Under the pieces are notes generated by a model. That model was not told where the DNA came from and ran no database searches. It worked only from the letters and a program-made list of their open reading frames with translations. Positions 1-7,636 of a stretch of 10,240 nucleotides of DNA are shown here, piece after piece. Numbering within the stretch: the stretch's first letter is position 1; each line of letters begins with the position of its first letter. Made by a program: the position numbers and the translations under genes. This DNA is from Candidatus Hydrogenedentota bacterium (GTDB taxonomy: Bacteria; Spirochaetota; Leptospiria; Turneriellales; J094), in contig RFJE01000392.1 of assembly GCA_003695005.1 (NCBI GenBank), positions 1 through 10,240 of the forward strand. Direction: 5' to 3'.

Positions 1-840
1 AAATTACTACCCTGTGCTGTAAAACAATATGCTATAGAGAACAATATTCCAACTTTAGAACCTAAATCTTTAAAACAAGAAAATGAAAGTATATATCGCT
101 TTATGCAGGAAAAACCGGTACTTTTTCATGTTGTACTAGCGTACGGTAAAATCATTCCTTTAGAGCTGATTGAATCTGCGCCTAAAAAAGCAGTTAATTG
201 GCATGCAAGCCTTCTACCAAAACTAAGAGGGGCTGCCCCTATTGAGTATGCACTTTTGCAAGACTTATCAGAAACCGGATGGAGTTTGCAACAAATTACC
301 CAAAAGCTCGATGCCGGAGACGTGTACAAAACTTTAAAAGTTAGCATTCATTACTCGGATACACGCGACAGCTTAGCAGAAAAACTCATCCAATGTTTAG
401 AAAAAGAAGGCGCTAATGCTCTAGTAGAGTATGCAAATGGCAATTTAAAGCCATCACCACAAAAGGAAGAAGAAGCAACCTACTCGCATAAAATAAATCC
501 CGAAATGTCCGCTATTTCCTGGGAAATGCCTGCACAAGAAATCCGAAATCGTGCTCGTGCATTATCCGAAAAACCGGGGATTTTTATCCGCTTTCAACAA
601 GGGAAATATGCTGGAAAAAAATTAAAACTCTTTTTAAAGTTTTCCATTCCACCGGATGACTGGGAGCAAGCCAAGCTTCCTGCCGGAAGCATCCAAAAAA
701 TCGAAAAAGATGTTTTATGGGTATGTGCAAGGGATGCTTGCATCCCGCTCGAAAAATTACAGTGGGAAGGAAAGAAAGCTTTATTGATTGCTGATTTTTT
801 AAATGGATATTCTTTTCAACCGGGAGATACCCTCATTTAA
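1..840 (+). CDS. fmt: Methionyl-tRNA formyltransferase, 5'-truncated by window edge
   Basis: Fmt transfers a formyl group from 10-formyl-tetrahydrofolate to Met-tRNAfMet in the cytoplasm, to make the initiator tRNA. The reading frame is open from base 1, so the ATG at 103 is internal; 279 residues are visible and roughly the first 35 are missing. Just after position 103 the protein reads VVLAYGKIIP, then VNWHASLLPKLRGAAPIE. This is the SLLPxxRGxAPI hallmark of Fmt, with the family's catalytic Asn and His in NWH. The catalytic Asp follows in LDAGDV. The region from ATYSHKI onward matches the linker and the C-terminal tRNA-binding domain, and the distance from NWH to the stop fits the usual Fmt length, so the 3' end is intact. 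A Trp sits between the catalytic Asn and His where Val or Leu is more common. In many bacteria fmt follows def or priA; upstream context is not visible here. Confidence 0.95.
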   Translation, partial: KLLPCAVKQYAIENNIPTLEPKSLKQENESIYRFMQEKPVLFHVVLAYGKIIPLELIESAPKKAVNWHASLLPKLRGAAPIEYALLQDLSETGWSLQQITQKLDAGDVYKTLKVSIHYSDTRDSLAEKLIQCLEKEGANALVEYANGNLKPSPQKEEEATYSHKINPEMSAISWEMPAQEIRNRARALSEKPGIFIRFQQGKYAGKKLKLFLKFSIPPDDWEQAKLPAGSIQKIEKDVLWVCARDACIPLEKLQWEGKKALLIADFLNGYSFQPGDTLI

Positions 841-888
841 GATAATCTACCTCACTTAAAATGGCGTATTGTAAATATTTTTAAAGAG

Positions 889-919
889 TTTGTGCGCTAG
901 CGAAAGCCTAGCGCACAAG
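889..919. terminator. Hairpin between convergent fmt and peroxiredoxin genes, probable bidirectional terminator
   Basis: An 11-bp perfect stem (TTGTGCGCTAG at 890-900 against CTAGCGCACAA at 908-918) encloses a 7-nt loop, CGAAAGC. A further T-G wobble pair joins 889 and 919. It lies 49 bp after the fmt stop and 10 bp beyond the stop of the minus-strand peroxiredoxin, where a shared terminator is expected. The T-tract is poor in both directions; on the minus strand the stem is followed by a broken A/T-rich run. Confidence 0.7.
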
Positions 920-928
920 ATCTAAGAA

Positions 929-1513
929 TTAACCGTGTTTGTGGAAGTATTCTTTGGATTTTTCTACATCAGGCACAATTGTGTCGTCGCCGGGCTTCCA
1001 ACCAGCAGGACAAACTTCACCATGCTCTTCTGTGTATTGGACAGCTTGCACAAGGCGTAGAACTTCATCTACATTGCGGCCAATTCCTAAGTCATTGACC
1101 ATTTGGACTTTTAAGTCGCCTTCTTTATTGATGATAAACACACCGCGTAAAGCTACACCATCTTCTTCCACTAAAACACCATAATCCCGAGAAATCTCTT
1201 TCGTGATGTCGGCTAAAAGTGGAAATTTAATATCGCCTAAGCCACCTTCGCTACGGGGTTGGTTAATCCAAGCTAAGTGGCTAAACTTGCTATCAATACT
1301 GCAACCTACAATTTCGGTATTGATTTTCTTAAACTCATCCGCTTTATCCGAAAAAGCTGTAATTTCAGTCGGACAAACGAAAGTAAAGTCTAACGGATAA
1401 AAGAAAAGTACAAGATACTTTCCTTTGTAATCCGACAAACTAATTTTTTTAAATTGCTTATCTACAACCGCTTCTCCTTCAAAATACGGAGCTTTTTTAC
1501 CTACTTGAAGCAT
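929..1513 (-). CDS. Typical 2-Cys peroxiredoxin (AhpC/Prx1 subfamily)
   Basis: This cytoplasmic thiol peroxidase reduces H2O2, organic peroxides and probably peroxynitrite. The 194-aa protein has the peroxidatic motif [11 protein letters not shown] (Thr44, Cys47), the conserved Arg123 and the resolving cysteine in GEVCPAGW (Cys168), so it should form the obligate disulfide-linked dimer. It carries both GGLG (90-93) and a C-terminal YF (189-190). These two elements slow disulfide formation and mark overoxidation-sensitive Prx1-type enzymes in eukaryotes and some bacteria. The ATG at 1513 is chosen because it begins just before the family N-terminus (VGKKAPYF) and has an excellent Shine-Dalgarno. 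Longer in-frame starts at 1549 and 1603 would add up to 30 residues unrelated to the family, and they overlap the palindromic control region. No AhpF, thioredoxin or sulfiredoxin gene is in the window, so the reductant is unknown. Confidence 0.96.
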   Translation of the reverse strand: MLQVGKKAPYFEGEAVVDKQFKKISLSDYKGKYLVLFFYPLDFTFVCPTEITAFSDKADEFKKINTEIVGCSIDSKFSHLAWINQPRSEGGLGDIKFPLLADITKEISRDYGVLVEEDGVALRGVFIINKEGDLKVQMVNDLGIGRNVDEVLRLVQAVQYTEEHGEVCPAGWKPGDDTIVPDVEKSKEYFHKHG

Positions 1514-1518
1514 CGCTT

Positions 1519-1525
1519 CCTCCTT
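1519..1525 (-). promoter_or_regulatory. Strong Shine-Dalgarno of the peroxiredoxin gene
   Basis: On the minus strand AAGGAGG lies 5 nt before the ATG at 1513-1511. This near-perfect anti-SD match decides the start codon against the upstream in-frame ATG codons. Confidence 0.85.
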
Positions 1526-1539
1526 ACTTTTTATTTTTT

Positions 1540-1560
1540 TATCACTCATACCGAGTGATA
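1540..1560. promoter_or_regulatory. Inverted repeat in the peroxiredoxin leader
   Basis: Perfect 8-bp arms TATCACTC (1540-1547) and GAGTGATA (1553-1560) are separated by 5 bp. The repeat sits 14 bp upstream of the peroxiredoxin Shine-Dalgarno. On the minus-strand transcript it could fold as a 5'-UTR hairpin, but it is followed by an A-run rather than a U-run, so it is not a typical terminator. It may be a protein-binding site or an mRNA-stabilising hairpin; nothing in the sequence decides between these. Confidence 0.55.
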
Positions 1561-1561
1561 C

Positions 1562-1580
1562 TTTTAGACTGAGTCTAAAA
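1562..1580. promoter_or_regulatory. 19-bp palindrome, candidate operator of the peroxiredoxin gene
   Basis: TTTTAGACTGAGTCTAAAA is a perfect palindrome with 9-bp arms around one central base. Its core, TTAGACT-G-AGTCTAA, has the 7-1-7 layout of Fur/PerR-family boxes, although the inner bases (GACT/AGTC) differ from the classical PerR sequence TTATAATNATTATAA. Position upstream of a peroxide-scavenging gene makes a peroxide- or redox-responsive regulator the natural guess. The palindrome is seen directly; the regulator is inference. Confidence 0.6.
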
Positions 1581-1591
1581 TTTAGCCAGCT

Positions 1592-1616
1592 TGTCAAGCA
1601 CAAAAGAATTTTAGCA
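1592..1616 (-). promoter_or_regulatory. Promoter-like elements for the peroxiredoxin gene
   Basis: Two candidates exist on the minus strand. One is a consensus -35, TTGACA (1597-1592), whose best -10, TAGACT inside the palindrome, has a short spacer of about 14 bp. The other is an extended -10, TGCTAAAAT (1616-1608), which would start transcription just upstream of the palindrome. I cannot choose between them. In the first case the operator would cover the -10; in the second it would lie just downstream of the start site. Confidence 0.4.
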
Positions 1617-1646
1617 TAAAAAATTCCTCATTTGCTTGACGGGGTA

Positions 1647-1661
1647 GCTTAAAAATTAAGC
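1647..1661. promoter_or_regulatory. Short AT-rich palindrome in the nqr/prx divergent region
   Basis: GCTTAA (1647-1652) and TTAAGC (1656-1661) are perfect 6-bp arms with an AAA spacer. It lies between the two divergent promoter zones, 5 bp after a -35-like TTGACG (1636-1641). A match of this size could arise by chance in AT-rich DNA. Confidence 0.35.
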
Positions 1662-1673
1662 CTGTTCGCAGAA

Positions 1674-1690
1674 AGCAAACCCAGTTTGCT
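1674..1690. promoter_or_regulatory. Inverted repeat at the -35 position of the nqrA promoter, candidate operator
   Basis: Perfect 7-bp arms AGCAAAC (1674-1680) and GTTTGCT (1684-1690) flank a CCA spacer. The repeat ends 8 bp before the TG of an extended -10 element, so it occupies the -35 region, where no good -35 hexamer exists. A bound protein there could act as a class II-type activator or as a repressor. No known operator consensus is recognised. Confidence 0.5.
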
Positions 1691-1698
1691 GATACATT

Positions 1699-1707
1699 TG
1701 ATATAAA
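1699..1707 (+). promoter_or_regulatory. Extended -10 promoter element of the nqr operon
   Basis: TGATATAAA combines the TGn extension with TATAAA (1702-1707). It is about 40 bp upstream of the nqrA start and would give a leader of roughly 35 nt. No matching -35 hexamer lies 16-18 bp upstream, which fits an extended -10 promoter or an activator-dependent one. Confidence 0.5.
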
Positions 1708-1748
1708 AAATAGTGCATTAAAGCAAAAAAGTAAAAAAAGAGAGATTT

Positions 1749-3119
1749 ATGGCAAGTGCAACAGTTCCAAAATTTCGTATCAAAAAAGGACTTGATATTC
1801 CTATCAAGGGTGAGCCTCAAATACAGGGGGAAATCGAAGATAAGACGAATATAAAAAAAGTAGCAATTGTAGGCCCGGACTACATTGGTATGAAGCCTGC
1901 TCTACAAGTCCAGGTCGGTGACATTGTTAAAAAAGGGCAGTTACTTTTTACTGATAAAAAGTGCGAAGGTGTTTGTTATACAGCTCCTGCTGCAGGAAAA
2001 GTGGTAGAAATTAATCGCGGCGAAAGGAGAGTCTTTTTATCTTTAGTCATTGAGGTAGATGATTCAAAAGGGGAACAAAGTTATGATGTCCCGGATGTAA
2101 ATGCAATTGCGAATGTAGATTTAGATAAATTAAAAAAACCTTTAGTCGAATCGGGAATGTGGACTGCTTTGCGTTCCCGCCCTTATGGTAAAGTGGCGAA
2201 TCCAAATGGAGATTTACCAGCTGCTATTTTTGTAACAGCGTTTGATAGTGACCCGCTTGCACCACCAGTGGAGCCAATCTTAAAGGGCCAGGAAGAAAAT
2301 TTTGAAATTGGTCTGCGAGCCTTATCGCGTTTTACAGAAGGTAAACTTTGGGTGTGTGAATCACCTAAAAATACACCGATGCCTCTTGCGGGCAAAGCCG
2401 AAGTGGCACATTTTAGCGGGAAGCATCCAGCCGGTTTGCCCGGAACACACATTCATTTTTTAGAGCCTGTTAGTTTGCATAAGTTTGTATGGCATATTCA
2501 TTACCAGGATGTAATGGCATGGGGTGAATTTCTAAAAACAGGCACCATCCCGAGTGAAAAAGTAATTGCTCTTACAGGACCTCGTATGAATCATCCACGT
2601 CTTATTAAAACCAGAATAGGTGCTTCGATTGCAGAAATTACAACAGGAGAGCTTGGAGAAAATGCAGATGTCATCGCAGGAAGCTGCCTATCCGGTAGAA
2701 GAGCAGATGGTCCTCTTGCTTATTTAGGAAAATACCATAATCAGGTAACTGCTTTAGTCAAAGGTGGAAAACGAGAGCTTCTAGGTTGGCACATGCCTGG
2801 CTTTCACAAGTTTTCCATCACAAATGTTTTTGCATCTTCTTTGATTCCCGGTAAAAAGTATGAATATGATACAAGCCTGCATGGTGGTCATCGAGCTATT
2901 GTTCCTATTGGAGTGTATGAGAAAGTAATGCCATTAGATATTTTGCCAACGCAACTTTTAAAAGCATTAGCGATGCGAGATTCAGATTTAGCAGCCGATT
3001 TAGGAGCTTTAGAACTCATTGAAGAAGATTTAGCTCTATGCACTTTTGTCTGTCCGGGAAAAAATGACTACGGCCCGATGCTTCGAGAAGTACTTACCGT
3101 AATAGAGAAGGAAGGATAA
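1749..3119 (+). CDS. nqrA: Na+-translocating NADH:quinone reductase subunit A
   Basis: NqrA is the cytoplasmic peripheral subunit of Na+-NQR, implicated in quinone binding; it has no membrane segment here. The 456-aa protein is close to the roughly 446 aa of Vibrio NqrA. Visible hallmarks are the start region [11 protein letters not shown] (11-21) and a lipoyl-like barrel region at about 45-105 with [15 protein letters not shown] further hallmark is [12 protein letters not shown] (226-237). Near the C-terminus the family's two cysteines lie in LCTFVCPGK (Cys431, Cys435), before the shared ending IEKEG. The N-terminus is about eight residues longer than in Vibrio, and no better start lies downstream. 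The Shine-Dalgarno is a weak purine run (AAAAAGAGAGA). This is the first gene of the operon, downstream of the extended -10 promoter, and it ends 3 bp before nqrB. Confidence 0.97.
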   Translation: MASATVPKFRIKKGLDIPIKGEPQIQGEIEDKTNIKKVAIVGPDYIGMKPALQVQVGDIVKKGQLLFTDKKCEGVCYTAPAAGKVVEINRGERRVFLSLVIEVDDSKGEQSYDVPDVNAIANVDLDKLKKPLVESGMWTALRSRPYGKVANPNGDLPAAIFVTAFDSDPLAPPVEPILKGQEENFEIGLRALSRFTEGKLWVCESPKNTPMPLAGKAEVAHFSGKHPAGLPGTHIHFLEPVSLHKFVWHIHYQDVMAWGEFLKTGTIPSEKVIALTGPRMNHPRLIKTRIGASIAEITTGELGENADVIAGSCLSGRRADGPLAYLGKYHNQVTALVKGGKRELLGWHMPGFHKFSITNVFASSLIPGKKYEYDTSLHGGHRAIVPIGVYEKVMPLDILPTQLLKALAMRDSDLAADLGALELIEEDLALCTFVCPGKNDYGPMLREVLTVIEKEG

Positions 3120-3122
3120 CAA

Positions 3123-4334
3123 ATGAAGTTCTTACGCAAGTTTTTAGACGCACAAGAAAAACATTTTGTAAAAGGTGGTAAGCTCGAAAAGCTATATCCT
3201 TTATATGAAGCCCTGGATACTTTTTTATACACCCCGGCAAGCATTACAAAACATGCGCCCTATGTACGGGATATGCTCGACTCAAAAAGGATGATGATTA
3301 CTGTAGTTTGGGCCATGATTCCTGCCATTTTAATGGCACTGTATAATACCGGTTACCAAGCGAATTTAGCCATGGCAGCAAAAGGAATTACCTCAGCCTC
3401 AGGATGGCGGGGAGAGGTGATCAATGCTCTTGGGACAGGTTATAATGCAAATAGTATTCTATCTAACTTTGTCCATGGTTTGCTTTATTTTTTACCTGTC
3501 TTTTTAGTAACGAACATTGTAGGTGGATTTTGGGAAGTTCTTTTTGCTATTGTTCGGAAACATGAAATTAACGAAGGTTTTTTAGTTACCGGCATGTTGT
3601 TTCCAATGATTTTACCACCAACAATCCCCTTATGGCAAGTAGCCGTGGGAATTTCTTTTGGGGTTGTTTTAGGCAAAGAAGTCTTTGGTGGCACTGGAAT
3701 GAATTTTTTAAATCCTGCGTTGGTTGGCCGTGCTTTTCTCTTTTTTGCATATCCAGCAAATATGTCAGGAAATGCCGTTTGGGTCGCTGTAGATGGCTAT
3801 ACAGCAGCAACACCTCTTGGCATTGCTGCTCAATCGGGATTAACGGCCGTTACGCAAACCTTAACTTGGAAAGATGCGTTTTTAGGCTTTATGCCAGGTT
3901 CGATGGGGGAAACTTCTGCGTTAGCCGCTCTTTTAGGAGCTGCTTATTTAATTTATACGGGTATTGGCTCATGGAGAGTCATGGTTAGTGTCGTTGCGGG
4001 ATTAGCGGTAACGGTATTTACTTTAAATGCAATTGGGTCTGATACGAATCCTATGTTTGCACTACCTTTCCATTGGCACTTAGTTTTAGGTGGTTTTATG
4101 TTTGGAACTGTATTTATGGCCACGGATCCTGTGTCGGCAGCACAGACAAACACGGGTAGGTACATTTATGGCTTTTTAATTGGATTTATGGTCGCTCTCA
4201 TCCGGGTGATTAACCCGGCATTCCCGGAAGGAATGATGTTAGCGATTTTATTTGGCAACGTTTTTGCACCAATCATCGATTGGTTTGTCATTCAAAAAAA
4301 TATAAAAAGAAGGAAGTTGAAAAGTGCAAGTTAA
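3123..4334 (+). CDS. nqrB: Na+-translocating NADH:quinone reductase subunit B
   Basis: NqrB is the main polytopic membrane subunit; it binds riboflavin and covalent FMN and is thought to form much of the Na+ path. The 403-aa protein has an amphipathic cytoplasmic N-terminus and about ten hydrophobic segments, beginning near residue 57 ([17 protein letters not shown]). Family blocks include [37 protein letters not shown] and [20 protein letters not shown]. The flavinylation site reads DGYTAATPL, with Thr230 at the place of the FMN-threonine (Thr236 in Vibrio cholerae). The usual SGAT/TGAT is TAAT here, so Gly is replaced by Ala. A strong SD (AGAAGGAAGG) overlaps the end of nqrA. The 3' end overlaps nqrC by 11 bp, suggesting translational coupling. 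Confidence 0.97.
   Translation: MKFLRKFLDAQEKHFVKGGKLEKLYPLYEALDTFLYTPASITKHAPYVRDMLDSKRMMITVVWAMIPAILMALYNTGYQANLAMAAKGITSASGWRGEVINALGTGYNANSILSNFVHGLLYFLPVFLVTNIVGGFWEVLFAIVRKHEINEGFLVTGMLFPMILPPTIPLWQVAVGISFGVVLGKEVFGGTGMNFLNPALVGRAFLFFAYPANMSGNAVWVAVDGYTAATPLGIAAQSGLTAVTQTLTWKDAFLGFMPGSMGETSALAALLGAAYLIYTGIGSWRVMVSVVAGLAVTVFTLNAIGSDTNPMFALPFHWHLVLGGFMFGTVFMATDPVSAAQTNTGRYIYGFLIGFMVALIRVINPAFPEGMMLAILFGNVFAPIIDWFVIQKNIKRRKLKSAS
4310..4316 (+). promoter_or_regulatory. Shine-Dalgarno supporting the GTG start of nqrC
   Basis: AAGGAAG inside the end of nqrB lies 7 nt before the GTG at 4324. The next in-frame ATG at 4351 has no comparable site and would begin within the conserved N-terminal region, so GTG is preferred. 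Confidence 0.75.
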
Positions 4335-5130
4335 TAGCATTAAAAACACAATGATTGTTACATTAGCCGTGAGTATTGTATGCTCACTCATGGTAAGCTA
4401 TGCTGCTGTTTCTTTAAAGCCTTTACAAGATAAAAATAAGGTTTTAGATAAGAAAGAAAATGTATTAAGAGTGGCTGGCTTATACCATGAAGGTGTCGAT
4501 GTGGAGAAGGAGTTTAAGAAAGTAACGCCGGTTGTTATTGATGTCGATACTGGAGAAATTGTAACCGATAAAAATATTATTGATCCAGAAAAATTCGATC
4601 CGAAAGCGGCGGTCAAAGATCCTAAACTGAGTGAGCCAATTCCACCAGAAAAAGATATCGCAGATATTAAACGTCGTTCCAAATATACTGTTGTCTACAT
4701 GATTAAACAAGATGGCCAATTAAAAACCCTAATTTTACCAATTCATGGTTTAGGACTATGGTCTACCTTGTGGGGCTTTATTGCTCTTGAAGGTGACTTA
4801 AATACAGTGAAAGGTTTAGGGTATTATGAGCAGGCGGAAACTCCAGGCTTAGGGGGAGAAGTGGATAATCCGAAGTGGAAAGCTCTATGGAAAGGAAAAC
4901 AAATTTATGATGAAAATGGTAATGTAAAGTTGCATGTTATTAAGGGTACGGTGGATAACTCAAAGCCAGATGCAAAATATATGGTCGATGGTTTATCAGG
5001 GGCTACCATGACATCGCGAGGTGTATCCCACATGATTGCATATTGGTTTGGAGACCATGGGTACAAGAAGTTTTTACAGAAGCTAAAAGCAAGCTTGCAG
5101 CAAGAAAACCAACAAGGGGGAGCATCATGA
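4324..5130 (+). CDS. nqrC: Na+-translocating NADH:quinone reductase subunit C (covalent FMN)
   Basis: NqrC carries an FMN bound through a phosphoester to threonine and passes electrons within the complex. The 268-aa protein (about 257 in Vibrio) has one N-terminal membrane anchor (residues about 8-30), then a globular domain on the outer side of the membrane. Family blocks are [19 protein letters not shown] (near 138-148) and [14 protein letters not shown]. The flavinylation motif is canonical, [10 protein letters not shown], with Thr228 as the expected FMN attachment site (Thr225 in V. cholerae). Attachment needs the flavin transferase ApbE, which is not encoded in this window. The gene starts with GTG inside nqrB, and its stop overlaps the nqrD start as ATGA, so translation is probably coupled on both sides. 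Confidence 0.97.
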   Translation: MQVNSIKNTMIVTLAVSIVCSLMVSYAAVSLKPLQDKNKVLDKKENVLRVAGLYHEGVDVEKEFKKVTPVVIDVDTGEIVTDKNIIDPEKFDPKAAVKDPKLSEPIPPEKDIADIKRRSKYTVVYMIKQDGQLKTLILPIHGLGLWSTLWGFIALEGDLNTVKGLGYYEQAETPGLGGEVDNPKWKALWKGKQIYDENGNVKLHVIKGTVDNSKPDAKYMVDGLSGATMTSRGVSHMIAYWFGDHGYKKFLQKLKASLQQENQQGGAS

Positions 5131-5747
5131 AAGAAGTAAAAAAGGCACTTTTTGACCCGATATTTAATAATAATCCGATTGCAATTCAAATTTTAGGGAT
5201 TTGTTCCGCTCTTGCGGTTACTTCGCGCATGGATACCGCACTTGTGATGTCTGTTGCTGTGAGTTTAGTAACTGCTTTTTCGAGCATGTTTGTAAGTGTG
5301 ATCCGGAATCGAATTCCAAGCAGTATTCGTATTATTGTTCAAATGACCATTATTGCTTCTTTAGTCATTGTGGTCGATCAAATTCTTCGTGCCTATTACT
5401 TTGATTTAAGTAAGAAGCTTTCTGTATTTGTTGGCTTAATTATTACAAACTGTATTGTAATGGGACGGGCTGAGGGATATGCGATGAATCATCCACCCCA
5501 TTTAAGTTTTTTAGATGGCATTGGAAATGGGATTGGATATTCTGTCATTTTAATGGGAGTCTCTTTTGTAAGAGAGCTCTTTGGCTCAGGCAAAATATTT
5601 GGTCACGTCATATTTCCTTTAGCAAAAGATGGCGGCTGGTACGTGCCGAATGGTTTGTTACTATTACCCCCATCAGCTTTCTTTTTAATTGGAATTTTTA
5701 TATGGATCTTAAAAACTTGGAAATCTCACTTAATTGATGAGGCATAG
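5127..5747 (+). CDS. nqrD: Na+-translocating NADH:quinone reductase subunit D
   Basis: NqrD is an integral membrane subunit that pairs pseudosymmetrically with NqrE; together they hold an intramembrane Fe-S centre through two cysteines from each. The 206-aa protein (about 210 in Vibrio) has six hydrophobic segments. Both cysteines are present: Cys26 in GICSALAV and Cys109 in [12 protein letters not shown]. Other family blocks are [28 protein letters not shown] and [18 protein letters not shown]. The ATG at 5127 overlaps the nqrC stop as ATGA, and GGGGGAGC precedes it as the ribosome binding site. The frame is open further upstream to 5043, but that part lies within nqrC and has no family match. 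Confidence 0.96.
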   Translation: MKEVKKALFDPIFNNNPIAIQILGICSALAVTSRMDTALVMSVAVSLVTAFSSMFVSVIRNRIPSSIRIIVQMTIIASLVIVVDQILRAYYFDLSKKLSVFVGLIITNCIVMGRAEGYAMNHPPHLSFLDGIGNGIGYSVILMGVSFVRELFGSGKIFGHVIFPLAKDGGWYVPNGLLLLPPSAFFLIGIFIWILKTWKSHLIDEA

Positions 5748-5755
5748 GAGGAATC

Positions 5756-6367
5756 ATGTTTGAGGTATATTTAAGTTTATTTTTAAAATCGGTTTTTATC
5801 GAGAATATGGCCCTTGCCTTTTTCTTAGGCATGTGTACTTTTTTAGCGGTTTCCAAAAAAGTAGAAACCGCAATTGGATTAGGCATAGCAGTAACCATTG
5901 TACAATTCATCACTGTACCTGTGAATAACATTCTTTTTCAGCATGTATTAAAAGAAGGGGCCTTAGCATGGGCAGGCTTGCCAAATGTGGATTTAACCTT
6001 CTTAGGCTATATTACTTACATTGGGGTGATTGCAGCCATGGTGCAAATTTTAGAAATGACCCTAGATAAGTTTTTCCCAGCCTTGTATCATGCTCTTGGA
6101 ATTTATCTTCCTTTAATAACCGTAAACTGTGCTATATTAGGTGGTTCTCTTTTTATGGTAGAACGCGATTATACTTTTGCTCAAAGTTTAGTGTATGGTT
6201 TTGGATCCGGGTTTGGTTGGGCACTGGCGATTATTACATTAGCCGGTGTGCGCTTTAAGCTTAAATATAGTAATATTCCAGTTGCTCTCCGAGGTTTAGG
6301 AATTACATTTATAACCGCCGGGTTAATGGCAATGGCTTTTATGGCCTTTTCGGGAATTCAGCTTTAA
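5756..6367 (+). CDS. nqrE: Na+-translocating NADH:quinone reductase subunit E
   Basis: NqrE is the inverted partner of NqrD in the membrane and a homologue of RnfA. The 203-aa protein has six hydrophobic segments. The Fe-S cysteines are at Cys27 ([18 protein letters not shown]) and Cys125 ([12 protein letters not shown]). The C-terminal block [19 protein letters not shown] is also typical of the family. It starts 8 bp after nqrD, and the Shine-Dalgarno TAGGAGG (5745-5751) begins on the nqrD stop codon itself. A 29-bp gap to nqrF follows, the largest in the operon and still without a hairpin. Confidence 0.97.
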   Translation: MFEVYLSLFLKSVFIENMALAFFLGMCTFLAVSKKVETAIGLGIAVTIVQFITVPVNNILFQHVLKEGALAWAGLPNVDLTFLGYITYIGVIAAMVQILEMTLDKFFPALYHALGIYLPLITVNCAILGGSLFMVERDYTFAQSLVYGFGSGFGWALAIITLAGVRFKLKYSNIPVALRGLGITFITAGLMAMAFMAFSGIQL

Positions 6368-6396
6368 TAAAATGCAAACAAAAAAAGGAAACAGGA

Positions 6397-7623
6397 ATGA
6401 ATGAGATTTTACTAGGGATGTTCATGTTCACCCTTGTGGTGGTACTGTTAGTGGTTGTTATTATTTTTGCGCGGTCAAAATTAGTTGCAGAGGGAAATGT
6501 AAAAATTATCGTCAATGACGATGAAGAGCATGCCATAGAAGCCCCTGCGGGTGGGAAGCTCTTATTTGTATTAGCGGAGCATAATTTATTTGTACCTTCT
6601 GCCTGCGGTGGTGGTGGTACCTGTGGACAGTGTAAAGTGAAAGTACTCGAAGGTGGTGGGGAAATCCTGCCAACGGAATTATCACAAATTACGAAAAAAG
6701 AAGCAAGAGAAGGGTATCGTTTATCTTGCCAAGTGGCCGTAAAAAATGATTTAAAAATTGAAGTGCCAAAAGAAGTCTTTGGAATTAAAAAATGGGATTG
6801 CACAGTTCGATCAAATCACAATGTCGCTACTTTTATTAAAGAGCTTGTGTTAAATTTACCGGAAGGAGAAGATGTAAACTTTCGTGCTGGTGGTTATATA
6901 CAAATTGAAGCACCACCACATGAGGTATCCTTTACAGATTTTGATATTGATGAAGAATATCGAGATGAGTGGGATAAGTATAATTTATGGAGATATAAAT
7001 CGGTCGTAAAAGAGCCGATTATGAGAGCCTATTCCATGGCAAATTATCCATTAGAAAAAGGGATTATTATGCTAAATGTGCGGATAGCTACCCCGCCACC
7101 AAATAAACCAGATGCACCTCCGGGAAAAATGTCATCTTATATTTTTAGCTTAAAGCCGGGAGATCATGTTACCATTTCAGGACCTTATGGTGAGTTTTTT
7201 GCAAAAGATACAGATAACGAAATGGTTTTTATTGGTGGTGGTGCAGGTATGGCACCTATGCGATCACACATTTTTGATCAGCTTAAGAGGCTGCATACCA
7301 AACGGAAAATTACCTTTTGGTATGGAGCTAGAAGTTTGCGCGAAATGTTTTATGTGGATGATTTTAATAAACTTCAGGAGGAGCATGAAAACTTTAAATG
7401 GTTTGTTGCCTTATCAGATCCCAAACCCGAGGATAATTGGACAGGATATACAGGGTTTATTCACCAAGTCTTATATGATAATTACTTAAAAGATCATCCA
7501 GCACCGGAAGATTGTGAATATTACATTTGTGGTCCCCCGATGATGCTTTCGGCTGTCATTAACATGCTGCATGATTTAGGAGTAGAAGACGAGAATATTC
7601 TATATGATGATTTTGGCGGGTAA
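6397..7623 (+). CDS. nqrF: Na+-translocating NADH:quinone reductase subunit F (NADH-oxidising)
   Basis: NqrF oxidises NADH on the cytoplasmic side and feeds electrons into the complex through FAD and a 2Fe-2S cluster. The 408 residues equal the Vibrio length. In order there is an N-terminal membrane anchor (4-25), then a ferredoxin domain with cluster ligands Cys70, Cys76 and Cys79 in [10 protein letters not shown] and Cys111 in LSCQ. An FAD-binding domain follows with RAYS (210-213), then an NAD(H)-binding domain with [11 protein letters not shown] (280-290), CGPPMM (378-383) and the terminal DDFGG. All expected redox residues are intact. The SD is AAGGAA. A possible alternative start of the next gene (7604) lies inside its last codons. 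Confidence 0.98.
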   Translation: MNEILLGMFMFTLVVVLLVVVIIFARSKLVAEGNVKIIVNDDEEHAIEAPAGGKLLFVLAEHNLFVPSACGGGGTCGQCKVKVLEGGGEILPTELSQITKKEAREGYRLSCQVAVKNDLKIEVPKEVFGIKKWDCTVRSNHNVATFIKELVLNLPEGEDVNFRAGGYIQIEAPPHEVSFTDFDIDEEYRDEWDKYNLWRYKSVVKEPIMRAYSMANYPLEKGIIMLNVRIATPPPNKPDAPPGKMSSYIFSLKPGDHVTISGPYGEFFAKDTDNEMVFIGGGAGMAPMRSHIFDQLKRLHTKRKITFWYGARSLREMFYVDDFNKLQEEHENFKWFVALSDPKPEDNWTGYTGFIHQVLYDNYLKDHPAPEDCEYYICGPPMMLSAVINMLHDLGVEDENILYDDFGG

Positions 7624-7636
7624 GAAAACATTTTTT

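Noticed and set aside
1514..1603. Longer peroxiredoxin reading frame starting at 1603 or 1549
   Set aside because: The extra 12-30 residues have no family counterpart, lie over the palindromes and promoter elements, and lack a Shine-Dalgarno as good as the AAGGAGG before 1513.
5043..5126. Upstream extension of nqrD to an ATG at 5043
   Set aside because: It lies wholly inside nqrC and adds 28 residues without family similarity, while the 5127 ATG forms an ATGA overlap and matches the NqrD N-terminus and length.
6339..6803. 154-codon minus-strand open frame opposite the start of nqrF
   Set aside because: It is antisense to the conserved ferredoxin domain of nqrF; its proline- and serine-rich composition reflects the Gly-rich sense strand.
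7166..7489. 107-codon plus-strand open frame inside nqrF
   Set aside because: It is an out-of-frame shadow of nqrF with no ribosome site and no recognisable motifs.
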